From the NCBI RefSeq assembly GCF_000801105.2, contig NC_079516.1, forward strand, positions 744,001 through 808,000: a stretch of DNA of 64,000 nt. Direction: 5' to 3'. Positions 13,256-26,220 of this stretch are shown one piece after another. This DNA is from Raphanus sativus (lineage: Eukaryota > Streptophyta > Magnoliopsida > Brassicales > Brassicaceae). Made by a program: the position numbers and the translations under genes. Each line of letters starts with the position of its first letter. The stretch's first letter is position 1. The notes under the pieces are model-generated. The model was not told the DNA's origin and searched no databases. It saw nothing but the letters and a program-made list of their open reading frames with translations.

Positions 13256-15433
13256 ATGGAGGTTGATTTAGAGGATAACAATCTCATGGAGAACGTCCTG
13301 CCTCCTGATGAGCAGGTAAACTACCTTTAGAGTCTCAAAAAACACTTTCTTTGTTTGTGGGCTTTCAGTAAAGCTGAGAACTTTGGTTTCAAATTTGCAC
13401 GCAGGAGATCGATGTTGAGTTGGAGGCTAAAGAAAAGAAATATCTTAGAGGAGAAGGTGCTAACTTAGAGGTAATGATTGTTGTGGCTTTTGGGTTTTTG
13501 GGGGAAATGCAGAAAGTTGAGTGCTTTTCTTTCATGTTCTTGGCAGTCATTGAAAGATAAGAAACTAAAGACACAGCTTGCTTCACGAGAAAAGTTGTAT
13601 GGAAAATCTGCAAAAGCTGCTGCTAAAATTGAGAAGGTGATCACTTTGATTCCTCTGTCCTTGATAATTTAGTTGGTTTCGAATATTAATTATTGTCTTG
13701 TTATCTGGTTTTGTGTTCTTATTATGTAGTGGCTCTTACCGGCTTCGGCAGGGTACTTGGAGACTGATGGGTTAGAGAAGACATGGAGGATCAAGCAGAC
13801 GGATATCGCCAAAGAAGTGGATATATTAAGCTCAAGAAACCAATATGACATAGTGCTCCCAGGTTAAAAAAATGCTCATTAGCTTCTTCTCTTTGTTATT
13901 ATGTGTGTGTGCCTCTGATCTACTTTACATATGTAGATTTTGGTCCTTACAAACTTGATTTCACTGCAAGTGGACGGCATATGCTAGCTGGTGGTCGCAA
14001 AGGCCACCTTGCTCTTGTAGACATGTTGAATATGAACTTGATCAGAGAGATACATGTCAGTTTTTTTTTTCTTCTTTTTTTTTTAAATTTCATAATAACA
14101 CTATGATGATTTAGTTCTTTGACAGAAGTTGTTGATGTTTATCTGTGCAGGTAAGAGAAACAGTACGTGATGTTGCATTCCTACACAATGACCAATTCTT
14201 TGCAGCTGCCCAAAAGAAGTATGTGTTTACTCATTGTGTCTTTATACCTCCTCGTGTCTTTGACTCATTGATTTTTTTTTGACAGGTATGCTTATATATA
14301 TGGGAGAGATGGAACTGAGCTCCATTGTTTGAAGGTAAAAGCTTTATTTATTTTCTTTTATTTTTTGTTGGATCAAAGAAAGAAACATATGCCTTAGTGT
14401 TCTTGTTTAACTTCAGGAACGTGGTCCAGTGGCTAGACTCAGGTTCCTAAAGAACCATTTCCTCCTAGCATCAGTGAACAAAATCGGACAGCTACACTAC
14501 CAAGACGTTACCTACGGTGACATGGTGGCTAGCATCAGAACGGGTAAAGGCAGAACAGACGTGATGGAAGTGAATCCTCACAACGGTGTGGTCGCTCTGG
14601 GACATTCCGGTGGAACCGTCACGATGTGGAAACCCACCAGCCAAGCACCTCTAGTCCAAATGCAGTGCCACCCCGGCCCGGTCTCCTCCGTGGCGTTTCA
14701 TCCCAACGGACATTTAATGGCCACGTCCGGTAAAGAGCGGAAAGTCAAGATCTGGGACCTGCGCAAGTTCGAGGAGGTTCAGACAATCCACGGTTTCCAC
14801 GCCAAGACGCTGAGTTTCAGCCAGAAAGGTTTGCTAGCTGCAGGGACTGGATCGTTTGTTCAGGTGTTGGGAGACTCGAGTGGTAACTATAGTAGATACA
14901 TGAGCCACTCGATGGTGAAAGGCTACCAGGTGGAGAAGGTTATGTTCAGACCGTACGAGGATGTTCTCGGGATCGGTCACTCGATGGGATGGTCTAGCGT
15001 CCTCATCCCAGGGTCTGGAGAGCCTAACTTCGATTCTTGGGTGGCTAATCCGTTCGAGACGTCGAAGCAGAGGCGTGAGAAGGAAGTTCACTTGCTTCTT
15101 GATAAGCTTCCTCCTGAGACGATCATGCTTGATCCTTCGAAGATCGGTGCGATGAGGCCGTCGAGGAGGAAGGAGAAGCCGACGAGAGGGGAGATTGAGG
15201 CTGAGAAAGAGGTGGCGATCGAGGCGGCCAAGGGGGTTGAGATGAAGAAGAAGACGAAAGGGAGGAATAAACCGAGTAAGAGGACTAAGAAGAAGAAGGA
15301 GATGGTGGAGAATGCGAAGAAGACTTTCCCGGGGGAGGAGCAGGGGAATGTTGCGGGGAAGAAGAGAAGGATCGGTGATGTTGATGCGGCTGAGTTGCCT
15401 GCGAGTTTGAAAAGGTTTGCTCGAAAGAACTGA
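13256..15433 (+). CDS. UTP7: WD40-repeat U3 snoRNP protein, UTP7/WDR46 family
   Basis: Component of the nucleolar small-subunit processome that assembles on pre-18S rRNA. Eight exons join in frame: 13256-13315, 13405-13470, 13547-13636, 13730-13862, 13937-14055, 14151-14218, 14286-14334 and 14417-15433, giving 533 residues. An acidic N-terminus is followed by a Lys-rich helix (KDKKLKTQLASREKLYGKSA). WD-type repeats come next (DFGPYKLDFTASGRHMLAGG; HPNGHLMATSGKERKVKIWD), then the family-specific BING4 C-terminal block (KGYQVEKVMFRPYEDVLGIG, GEPNFDSWVANPFETSKQRR). The tail is highly basic, as expected for a nucleolar protein. No frameshift is seen. Site II and telo-box motifs upstream suggest co-regulation with ribosome-biogenesis genes. 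It matches Arabidopsis AT3G10530 by position, from memory. Confidence 0.92.
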
Positions 15434-16620
15434 ATGTGATGATGTGGACACACAGACAAGGTGGGATGAGTTTGTTGTGATGTCTGAAGATTTTGTTTCC
15501 TGTTTTTTTTTGTCCTAACAATTGTTTCTATGAACTTTGAATTTTGACGATTTATCCTACCAAAAAAAAAAAAACTGATTTCAAGTTACATTGATCATGC
15601 AAAATCCAAATTCCATTGTGCATATGCAAATATCAGAGAAATAGCCAAGCAGCAACCAAGCGACTAAACAGATTATTTGGAACTGCATTCCTTTATTATG
15701 TGTTTATAATAGATCTAAATTTTTCGATTTAATTGTAAAAAGTATTTTGATAAAATATAAAAACTAAATGTACAAAAAGAAAAACCAGACAAACTTGTGA
15801 ATGTACACTTAATATTATTATATGATTTAAATTAAAAAATTGAATTAGATCAATTTGAACTGATTTAAAATGGGTTAAACCGATTTGAGTAATTTAAATC
15901 AGATTTTAAAAATAATTCTCCTTCCATATCATTTTAAGTGATGTTTTAAGAAAATATTTTTATTTCATTTTAATTGATGTTTTTAAGTTTCTATGCAAAA
16001 AATAAATGTAATTTCATATTTTTTATCATTTGTATTCTGCAGTATGGTTTTTCATTAGTTGGATTAATTGTAATTACTATTATTTTTAGGTAAACGAGAA
16101 ATATTGGATAAAAATTTGTATTTACTTAATTTGTATTTATTTTGGTACAGAGAAAATATTGTTTTGGTTATGATTGATTTGCGTCTAGGTGAACGCATAT
16201 ACACCATATATATCAATTTCTAGAACATTCTAAAATTTTAAGCAGCTTCATAAGAAGAGCCAGAAGAAGCAAAGATGTTTTAGCTGTTTGTAGGTTTGTT
16301 GACTGGTTCATTTACAGCAGTTAGAATCAGTCAATCAGAGCACCCATACATAATTAGTTACATGTTTCGTTAGCCCAATGATGATTCCATTGGTCCAGGC
16401 CCTAAACAACATGTTACCTTGTTCTAATGTAATAAAAATAGAAATAATCATTTTCTTCCTTAGAAAATAAAAAAAAAAAAAAAATTTGAAAGTGTCACAT
16501 TCGTCTTCTCCGATCCGATTCTTCTTCATCTCCTCGCGTTCATCGAATTCTCCTAATCTCCACCTTCGAAATTGGAACTCAGATTCTCACCTGAGAGCTT
16601 CAAGATCATCATTACAGATC
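15434..16620. other. Intergenic region between UTP7 and PDK1
   Basis: Contains the UTP7 3' region and the PDK1 promoter and 5' leader. Around 15920-16010 there is a half-palindromic sequence (CTCCTTCCATATCATTTTAA) like one end of a decayed Stowaway-type MITE, but no opposite end or TA duplication is clear. Nothing else is recognised. Confidence 0.5.
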
Positions 16621-16644
16621 CAATGAGTGGTCTCATCGACATGT

Positions 16645-16670
16645 AGAAGAAGAAGAAGAAGAAGAAGAAA
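16645..16670 (+). repeat. (GAA)n repeat in PDK1 5' leader
   Basis: Eight consecutive AGA/GAA units just upstream of the PDK1 ATG. GAA/CTT repeats in 5' UTRs are common in Brassicaceae genes. No function is assigned here. Confidence 0.75.
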
Positions 16671-16681
16671 GTAGTAGTTTG

Positions 16682-19156
16682 ATGACAATGGAGAAGGAAT
16701 TCGATTCAAAGCTCACCCTACAAGGCAACGACGGAGCGAGCATATCAAGAAGCAAAAGCTTCGCATTCAAAGCTCCTCAGGAGAATTTCAACATCCAGGA
16801 TTTCGAGCTCGACAAGATCTATGGCGTTGGCTCTTACTCTAAGGTTTCCATCTTTACTCATCAATCTGTTTACTTTATTACCTCAAAACCAATCCTTTTA
16901 CATTATAGAGTTTGAACGAAAATACACACACAACAGGTTGTTAGGGCGAAGAAGAAAGAGAACGGAGCAGTGTACGCGATGAAGATCATGGACAAGAAGT
17001 TTATCACCAAGGAGAATAAAACTGCTTATGTTAAGCTCGAGAGGATTGTTCTTGATCAGCTCGATCATCCTGGCATTATCAAACTCTTCTTTACCTTTCA
17101 AGATTCATTCTCACTATGTAACCGCTACTTTCTTTTCTCTCTATTGAGTATTATAGACTGTTAATGAAATGATTGAAATTAATTAACTAATATACGAAGG
17201 TTAGAGCCAATTCGCTTATCACCGATTAGTTTTAAGTTGGAAGACCACGATAAACCCGTATTTAACATAGACTCCCTGTGCTTGATGAACATTAATTGAT
17301 CTTTGGTCCTTTGGCTTTTGTAGACATGGCGCTTGAATCTTGTGAAGGTGGGGAGCTTTTTGACCAAATCACCAGAGTAAGATTACTACTGTATATTTCA
17401 GAATCTGTGAGATTGGTTTATGTTGTTGAAATGTAAGTGTTGTGTTATGTGTTCTTCTCTGGGCAGAAAGGTCGTTTATCAGAGGATGAAGCTCGATTCT
17501 ACAGTGCACAAGTTGTGGATGCTCTTGAGTATATACATAATATGGGTCTCATTCATCGAGATATCAAGGTAGAGCTCTCTTCTCTTCTTTGATTATTATA
17601 GCATTTGACTCAACAAAAAAAAAAGGGACATTATTATTTGCTAACTTTTGAGTTTTTTTTTTTTTTGAAATGAGTAGCCGGAGAATCTGTTGCTGACTTC
17701 AGATGGACACATTAAGATTGCTGATTTTGGTAGTGTTAAGCCTATGCAAGACAGCCAGATCACTCTTCTTCCCAATGCTGCTTCCGGTAAATTAAAAAAA
17801 AAAAATGAAGTTCCATTGTCCTCCACTTTGGTAGCTTTTGTAAGATTTGTATGTAAAACTGGTGTGTGGACTTATGCAGATGATAAGGCTTGCACTTTTG
17901 TTGGCACGGCTGCTTATGTTCCTCCTGAAGTTCTCAACTCCTCTCCAGCAACTTTCGGGTTAGATTCTTTGTGTTAGAACAAACATCTTGTGGATTAGTA
18001 CAAAGCCCTCTTAATTCAAAAAAAAAAAAATTGTTTGGTGTTTATGGAACATATACAAAACAGAAACGATCTCTGGGCACTTGGCTGCACTCTGTACCAA
18101 ATGCTTTCAGGAACTTCTCCATTCAAGGATGCAAGTGAATGGCTGATATTCCAAAGGATCATAGCTAGAGATATAAAGTTCCCTAATCATTTCTCAGAAG
18201 CTGCAAGAGACCTCATCGACCGATTACTTGTAAGATATGCTCACTTTGACTTGGTCTTTGCTCGTTAGGAAACAGAGGTTTTGAGCTCTGGTACTCTCTC
18301 TCTCTCTCTCAGGATACAGATCCTAGTAGAAGACCAGGAGCTGGATCAGAAGGTTATGCTTCTCTCAAGAGACATCCTTTCTTCAAAGGTGTTGACTGGA
18401 AGAACGTAAGATCACAAACACCTCCAAAACTAGCTCCAGACCCTTCGGTAATACACCTCCTTCTCTCGAGAGACATTCTTTCTTCAAAGGAGTCTTGTCC
18501 TTCTCTTGATCCTGTTATAACTTGTGCAGTCTCAATCAGCATCTCCAGAGAGAGACGGTTCTCCGTGGAACCCAACACATGTTGGAGATGCTTCAGTCAC
18601 GCAGAACGATGGACACGGTGGCGTCTCTTCAACTACTGAATCCTCTGGTTCCATAACCAGGCTTGCCTCTATAGACTCTTTTGATTCGAGATGGTGAAAC
18701 ACACTACTACTAGGCTTTTAACTCTCTGTGATCCAGAATCCTAACGTTGGCTTTTGTAATCAGGCAACAGTTCCTTGAACCTGGAGAATCGGTTCTAATG
18801 ATATCAGCAGTGAAGAAGCTACAGAAGATCACAAGCAAGAAGGTGCAGCTAATACTCACCAACAAGCCGAGACTGATCTATGTCGATCCATCAAAGCTTG
18901 TTGTGAAAGGGAATATCATATGGTCTGATAACTCCAACGACCTCAATGTTCAAATCTCGAGTCCTTCTCATTTCAAGATTTGCACAGTAACACACCGTCT
19001 TTTTCTTCATTTTTTTTTGCTTTTGCTATTTTCTAGGCGATGAAACTTGACTGTTTGATTCTTTGTTTGCAGCCGAAGAAGGTTTTATTGTTTGAAGACT
19101 CGAAACAACGAGCTTTGCAGTGGAAAAAGGCAATTGAAACTCTTCAAAACCGTTGA
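16682..19156 (+). CDS. PDK1: 3-phosphoinositide-dependent protein kinase 1
   Basis: An AGC-kinase activator: it binds phosphoinositides and phosphatidic acid through a PH domain and phosphorylates the T-loop of other AGC kinases. Eleven exons join in frame: 16682-16843, 16937-17117, 17324-17376, 17467-17568, 17678-17786, 17880-17958, 18064-18229, 18313-18447, 18530-18693, 18764-18986 and 19073-19156, giving 485 residues. Kinase signatures are complete: glycine loop YGVGSYSKV, Lys near residue 70 (YAMKIMDKK), HRDIKPEN with Asp near 164, DFG near 182, and T-loop [15 protein letters not shown] Ser/Thr/Pro-rich linker follows, then the C-terminal PH domain ([20 protein letters not shown] to [11 protein letters not shown]). 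The start is the first in-frame ATG ([15 protein letters not shown]). It is convergent with MTM1, with about 0.7 kb between stop codons. By position it is AT3G10540. Confidence 0.94.
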
Positions 19157-19849
19157 GACTCGTAGGCTGATGCATGATATGGTGTCAATTGATTCCCATT
19201 TTTCTTGCTTTGTCCTTTGTTTTTTCTTTTGTTAACTTAATTGATAACAATCAATATATCTCGTTGTATGCACAGAGAAGAGTCTTCTCTGCATTCAAGG
19301 GGTTTCTTGAGCCATAAGTTTGTGTTCAAATTAAGTTTTGAAGTAGTTTCTCTTCTTCTCTTTCTTTTCAGAGAAATATTGACATAATCTTGTTGACTGT
19401 TATTTTGGTTATAACTTATAAGCCATCTTGTCTGATATTGTAGAAATTGCCAGAAATTGCATGAACATAATCAAATCTATAACTAAAGAGGAATAAATCG
19501 TTTATTTTATTTTATTTTTGCTAAGAATAATCGCTTATATCAAACTGTATGTACATCACTTTCTCAACCTTATTAATTTTAACCAAAAAGAATCATAGAT
19601 CTAAAGCAAATAGTGGTTAAGTAAAATAAAACAATAAACACCTGAGAGATGTATACATTCTCCTCCTTTTAGCTATACTCGAGAGTAAAAGATCAGAGAC
19701 ACTCCCTTGCTCCAAAAACTCTCTGTGTCAGTTTATACGGTTATGCTCCCGCCTTTTTTTCTTTTGACGGTTGATGATGATGATGCTTCTGTTCCTCCAT
19801 TGCCTTTTATTCTGTTAAAAGTTACAGCTTCATCGAGTTCTTGAACCCT
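19157..19849. other. Convergent 3' intergenic region PDK1/MTM1
   Basis: Holds the two 3' UTRs. AT-rich, with no gene or element recognised. Confidence 0.6.
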
Positions 19850-22800
19850 TCATTCAGATTTGAAATAGCTTTCTTGGATGGAAAGCCGATCAAACGCATC
19901 AAAGTTAGTTTTTAACCCAACAAACTGACTTCCGAGATGAGCACATCCTGCTTCAGGCCATCTACACACTCCTTCCCTTGTCCGCAGTGGACACAACGCT
20001 TCACAAACTCTTCCCACCTGGTTCTCAGCTCTGTTTTCTTCAGACATTACCGAGATTGATACAGAGACATCTGAGTTGTTACCCTGTCTGTCTCGCCTCC
20101 TAGGAGTATTATTATTGTTATTATTATTATTATTCTCCAGAGGGTCGTCTTCGATATCAGATGTGGTGAAGTTAATCTTGCAGCCGAGTGACTGTACTGC
20201 TCTGGTTAAAGCTCTGTATTCCTTAGTGGCTCGTTTTGCTGATTCTCTAGCGGACCAACTCATACGCCTCTCTCTTAGCAACTCTGCGCTTAGTGACTCC
20301 ATTGCAAAAGAGATCTCATCCACTCTTCTTTCTGTTGCTTCTTTATCCTGTTTCAACACACATTTGAATGTGTTAGACTTAATCTATCAGAAAGGAATCA
20401 GATGAGTTTAATTAACTGACCTTCTGCATTTCGGAATACTTCACCCTCATGGCTCTACATTGGACCTCGATATCTGCAGCTTTAGCTTCCTCCGGACATG
20501 CCCACCGTAGATGGAACTGAGGCCAAAGTGTTGGAGCTAGAGATGCTGCGGGAGGTAATAACGGGCCATCGTATTTCAAAGGGTCGTAGAATGGGTTACA
20601 ATGGACATGAGAAGTTGCAGCAACTGAACGAAGATCAGTCAAGTACGCCCATATGCATCCACATGCTTCAGCAATCCCACATTGTTGCCTCTCTTTTTCA
20701 CTGAAATGTTACATTATCTCACTTATTAGTCAAAACATATAATACCATTTAATTGGTTTCAAAATCACTTATGTTTGGATTTTCAAAAGGAAGATGTACC
20801 TGTTGCATAGGAAGTTCCCAAAACGACATGAAAGCAAGCAATCCATAAAATCTACAAGAAAAGTCTGCGATACCAAATTGTAAAGTCCAGTGAGTACTAT
20901 TAGTTACTAGAAGAAGTTGAACATGAAGTTGTTAGCCTTTTATACATACCGGAGAAAACTCAAAAGCACAAGGATACATCCGCATTAGCTGTGAAACGCT
21001 ATCAACCCACTGCAACACACATAGTTGTGAACAGTGTATTAGCCAACATATCAAAATAGAGATGTAAAAACCCAAAAAAGATTACTATAGTTGTATAGAA
21101 TAGCTGCTCACTCACCTGTGTAAATATAGGAGAATAATTGTTTTGTGCATGGGAAGAGCTTGCAGATTGTGAGGCTGCTGACTGTGTGGACTGACGCACT
21201 GGAGATGAAGGGTAGCTTCCAGCAGAAGAAGACTGCCTTGGTAAGTCAAAGTTACCAGATCCTGATATGTTAGGCATTCCTACACGATCTGAAAACGGGT
21301 GACCAAACGCAAGCCAATCTTTTTCGACAAGAGCCTGAAATGAGGGAAATGGAAAAAAATTACATAAGACGAGGGAAACATATGAACAGTAAGGTAACAT
21401 CTTCATTGTGTGCACAACGAAACATGAATGATTACTAAGAATAATATCGATATGCTACTCCTAGTCTACAGGTATAATCCATTAACAAACACTCTAGTAG
21501 CCAAAGTTACATAGCTAAAATATATTTTAGGAGAAATCAAAGGAAGCTTCAACTATAACCTGAACTAGATAAAGGCTTTAGCATAATCAGCCACACATAC
21601 GAAAACAAGAACCAGGAAACACCAATGTACAAGGAATACCTGAAACCCAGCAAATGTTCTGTAGTATGGATCAAGCATTAAGCATGCAAGAGAAACAAGC
21701 TGAGTTGTTCTGTCCCATCCATCACTGCGCAATGAGATACACTATAAGAGTCATTAAATAACAAACAAATACTGACAGCTGTAATAATAGAATCTTCCGC
21801 TTCAAATAGATGCATCTTAATCTTGTCACAAAGATAGAAACTGGTATCCGAGTAAATAGTTGGGTGGTGATGTAACTTATAGCTAACCTGCAGTGCACAA
21901 GAACCGATGCCGACTCCACTGCAACACGTGCAGCAATCCATGCGGCACCAGCTAAGACGTTTTGGATGTGTATCAACCAACCACTGTCTCCAAGTAAAGA
22001 CACGGAAGCAGACATACTACTGAGGTTACCTCCTCCCCAAGTCCAACCAGTATGTCTCTGCAGATCCCACACACATATCGTAATGGTTAGCAACATGAGT
22101 AAGAAACAAAAGTATAACAAATCATACTGTATCCTCTAAAGGAACATGGATGTGACAGAGGAAAAGTTTAATATATATACTAACTTTGATTACAGAAAGT
22201 TCCTGTATATTCAGTACTCACCAAGAACGATGATCTCCCATCAGATGATGTTGCGCCGTGCATGTCTAAATAATCTCTAAGTCGGGAATAGCTCTCCCTC
22301 ATAGCATGTATATTGTCTATACCAAAGAAAACAATCTCAAGAAAGAAACAACGTCATTAATATCAAGCAATTCCAGAAAATCAAGATGTTGAGCATCAAA
22401 CCAAGAAGATCATTTACTAACTGGAGATTGAAAATAATTTGAAGATGATTCTGAGCCGCCTCCCATTGCTCCATTTGCTAATGCATTTTTCCTAGGTCTC
22501 GCATCCGCAATATAAAGCTTCCTGCGAAGTGAAATAACAGGATGAGATAAGCATATCAACCGTATGGAATGAGTTCAGTACATCCTTATGAATGGGAAAC
22601 CACTGTCAACGATATTGGATATTCAACAGCAAAAAAAGTATATTCATTGCGACCAAAGAGACCTTTTGATGAATTCAAAAGATAACCTCATATAGTGTTA
22701 ATTTCCCGTTGTTAAATGCATTTTGATTCATAACTTTGACTATTCATAACGACACATAAATGCATGAAAGTGTAAGAGCCAACCAGATCAAGGGGACGTC

Positions 22801-24937
22801 AGAAGCTCACCTTCGTTCTCCCTTATTAGCACCAAGCTGAGTGCAGAATGCAGCAACAAGTTTTTCATCATAATTACTGTTGAGACAAGTGAAACAAATC
22901 AAACTTCAAATCGCTTCAAGAACTTCGAAATCCACCAAATTATAATTAAAATATTATCCAAATGTTTCCTCAAGAAGTTGGAAGTCTGATATACCTCCTC
23001 ATATTCATCATAAGACCCACTAAAGGTTGTGATGAACGTGCAATTACAGCTCCACTTCCTGCAACCGAGACCAAAAGCAGCATGTCAGTGTGGAAGCAAT
23101 ACCACCAAAACTAAAATGTAAGCAGCCACAATATCTGCATTTCTACCTGGCTGACACCAAGTGATCACAGGTAACCGACATTTTGCCCGGAAAGAACACG
23201 CCTGGAGCAGCTCTTCATCGCTATCAACAACAAAGATTCTTAGATACTTTAATCAATACTCACTAGAAAGATGGTGAAAATGATTTTTTTGGTAAGTTTG
23301 TAAAAGACTCATATGTCCTTACCTTATAGATTTTGGAACCATAAAAGCGAATGGGTAAGTCTGACACAGGTTGTAATTGGAGTTCAGGTCACTTATCCGC
23401 CACAGCTCATTTTCCAGTGTGAACGATCCATCTTCAATCATATCCATGGATGCACGTATTGAACTTCTTCCAAGAAGTCGGAAATATTCGTTAAGCAATC
23501 TTTCCTTTGGGTTTGCGTTACCAAACTTGGAAAGCCCACATGCAAAAGTGTAAAGATCCCATACTCTCTCCGGCTTGGTACACCTCAGTAATGCATCAAA
23601 CACAGAACGCCTCTGCAACAGGTATGATCTTAAGGTCATACAGATTTCAAGGAGAAATGAGTGTGTTAGAATAAGAACGAGTGAGAGTTTTTCACCTGTT
23701 TGGTTTTAGGACGAAAGCCATAAACAATGATCCTCATGTCTTTGCCTGCAAAATGCAAGTGACCACAGCATATAATGTCAGCATCATTGTGAAATGTCTA
23801 CTGTCCAGGATAGTATTGAGACGTCAAGAATCAGGAGAGAAAGAAAAAAACGAAACACAGTAAGATCTCCTATTGAATTTGACTACAAAAATCAGACAAT
23901 CAAAGCCTATCTCAAAATCAACTCCTGTATATAATAAGTAAAAATCTGGAAACATACCAGTGACCTGTAAAAGACGTCTAGGTGGATTCTTGTCGGACTG
24001 ACGGTTGTTTGATTGAACTTTCAGGACCTAAAAGTACATACAAAATGTAGCATTAAACCTCAGAGCTGAGCTTAGTTAAGTGTTATTAAATGACATATCT
24101 TCTGTCCCCAACAGGTATAGCAAGCAACAGACCATTTTGTTAAACTTCTCAATAGTTGCCAACGGGATTGTTCCAAGTGGAATGACCTTCCTAGTACCTT
24201 CACTCTTCACAAAACAAAACCAAAAAAAATATCAATCACAAGTGCTTGAGAATACATTAGCCTGAAAAGCTAAATGTTATACGCATTTGACACAATGTAA
24301 TAAACAGAGGAAAGACAGAGATGATGATCATACCAAAAACAGAATACGGAAGTTTGTCACCAACAAGGTCCCTGCCTCATCGGTGTTTATAAGTACAACT
24401 CCATAACCCTGTAAATCAAACAAAATGTTCAAACTCAGACAAAAAAAACAAAACTTCATCTCCATGCTATCATGATCATCATCATGGACCAATGTTGGAT
24501 TTCAATATCCAGATAAGGTAGCAATGCCACCAATTCAATCAGACATATATATATACCTCAACGATGACCCGTTCGGATTCGAGCAAGCAACTCAAATTCG
24601 CGAAAGATGTTGAACTTGAACCTGAAGCTGTCTGCTGCGACTAAATCAAAATCCAGAATAGAAAATAAAATTTAGAATTTGAGCAATTAATTCCCAAATT
24701 ATGAACTTTTTTTTTTTGAATCGCCACGTAATTCACGTGTTTGTCTGTTGAATTGTGGGTGGAAAGGGGAAAAAAAAAGCTTATTGAAACCCTAGAGAAT
24801 GGGTGGGGATTGAATATTACATCGAGTTTGTTCCATTCGAGGGTGTCCCAACTACCGCTACCTCCTTCAATCCTCTCTGAATCTGAATAGTAACGCAGCG
24901 GCCTTTGTCTCCCCGACGGTGGTCTCGGCGACGTCAT
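19850..24937 (-). CDS. MTM1: Myotubularin phosphoinositide 3-phosphatase
   Basis: Myotubularins remove the 3-phosphate from PtdIns3P and PtdIns(3,5)P2. Nineteen exons read leftwards and sum to 848 codons without a frameshift: 24821-24937, 24557-24634, 24334-24408, 24133-24204, 23958-24027, 23696-23745, 23323-23612, 23147-23220, 22995-23058, 22811-22876, 22422-22521, 22222-22335, 21888-22057, 21640-21724, 21116-21334, 20950-21009, 20800-20864, 20421-20700 and 19850-20347. An N-terminal PH-GRAM domain ([16 protein letters not shown]) is followed by the phosphatase domain. The CX5R active site H-C-S-D-G-W-D-R is intact, Cys near residue 446, split by an intron after HC. The C-terminal part has a coiled-coil segment ([19 protein letters not shown]), a run of nine Asn, and a Cys-rich end ([21 protein letters not shown]). 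The start follows the conserved MTxPRPPSG N-terminus; an in-frame ATG lies 54 bp upstream. By position it is AT3G10550. Confidence 0.94.
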
Positions 24938-24991
24938 GAATAACGAACGAGACGGTGCTTCACCTTCCCGATCAACGACGGAGTTTGTCAA

Positions 24992-25606
24992 TTGTTGTCA
25001 CGCTGGCTTTGATTTGATTCTCTCCCGCAACAACAATAATACGACACAGTTTGGTACAGCCTTTGTCTGTTTGTTAGTGTTATTTACTATTTGTAATTAG
25101 GAAAAAAAAAACAAAAGTCCAAGGCATATAAATCTGAGGTCAAATCACAAAATTAACTTTAGTTAATATTTCTTTATTTAGTCTTAAAGAAATTACTCTG
25201 TGTCGGAATTTAAATTTGGAGAAAAAAATCAAGAAAGAATTAAGTATGTCATTGTTAAATTTACTGATTTGTGTATGTTTCTGTGATGAGTAAACATCTT
25301 ATTATATAAAGTTAAATTTTGGACGGTTCAAGAAATAAAAGTGTAAAATAAAATGTGGACGGTTGAACTTATCTCTAGTTGTCACGGTCTTAACAACAAA
25401 CTACGAAGCTATTTACAGGTGTTTTATCAAGAATTTGAATTGTATTACTATTAACTATATAAATCTTATAAAATTATACGTCTCACTTGGATAACCCAAA
25501 GTCGAATTAAAAGTCCAAAACTAATCTTTCATTTGTTGAATTGTTAGAGTAAGAAAACAACGACATATATTCTGCAAAAAAAAAAGAAAAAGTAAACTGA
25601 GACTAA
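24992..25606. other. MTM1 upstream region
   Basis: AT-rich sequence upstream of MTM1, presumably its promoter and 5' leader. No other gene or repeat boundary is seen. Confidence 0.5.
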
Positions 25607-26220
25607 GGGCCTGACTGGTGTAACCGCAGCGGTTGCGGTTGCGGGAGTTTGCGGGTGCGGGTGGTTGCGATTTTAAGCGTTTTCTAGAGATTTGTACGAC
25701 TGGTACAACTGTTAGAAATTATTGCGTTTGCAGGACTCTTATGACTGGTAAACTACCAAACGAAACATCTGTTAAATAATAATTTAACAATATTTACATT
25801 TTATGTAATTATAAAAATATTAAAAATCATAATAATATGGTAAATATAAAATTTATATTTATAAAATCATATTATTCAATTTTAAAAATTTATAGAAAAT
25901 ATTTTAGTTTTGAATTTTCATAATATAAATTGAAATATAATATGAATACATTTTACAATTTCTATTATTTCAATTGAAAATTTTTATTGGATATTTTTAG
26001 TATTATTTTTATTTATTCTGTTTTTAAAGAAAAAAAATTTACCCTCCCGCAACCGCCCGCAACCGCAAACGCTAGCTGGAACCAGCTTTTGATTTTAAGA
26101 GGTTCGGAGCGGTTTGAAGCGATTTGTAGCGTTTTCTGTGATTGTTTCGAAACGCCAACAACCGCTATGAACCGCAAAAACTGCGTTTGCGGGTGATAGC
26201 GGGAAAACCAGTCAGCACCC
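25607..26220. mobile_element. MITE with GGGCCTGACTGGT-type ends
   Basis: A 614-bp element with inverted ends GGGCCTGACTGGT and ACCAGTCAGCACCC. Inside each end are Gly/Cys-codon-like GC-rich blocks (GCAGCGGTTGCGG; CCGCAACCGCAAACG) that are themselves inverted relative to each other, around an AT-rich core. Flanks are TAA on the left and AAG on the right, so the target duplication is degraded or unclear. Superfamily (hAT or PIF/Harbinger) is not settled. It is non-coding. Confidence 0.72.

Noticed and set aside
14834..15451. A 205-codon open frame on the minus strand
   Set aside because: It is antisense to the last UTP7 exon, is rich in Arg, Leu, Pro and Ser, and has no recognisable domain.
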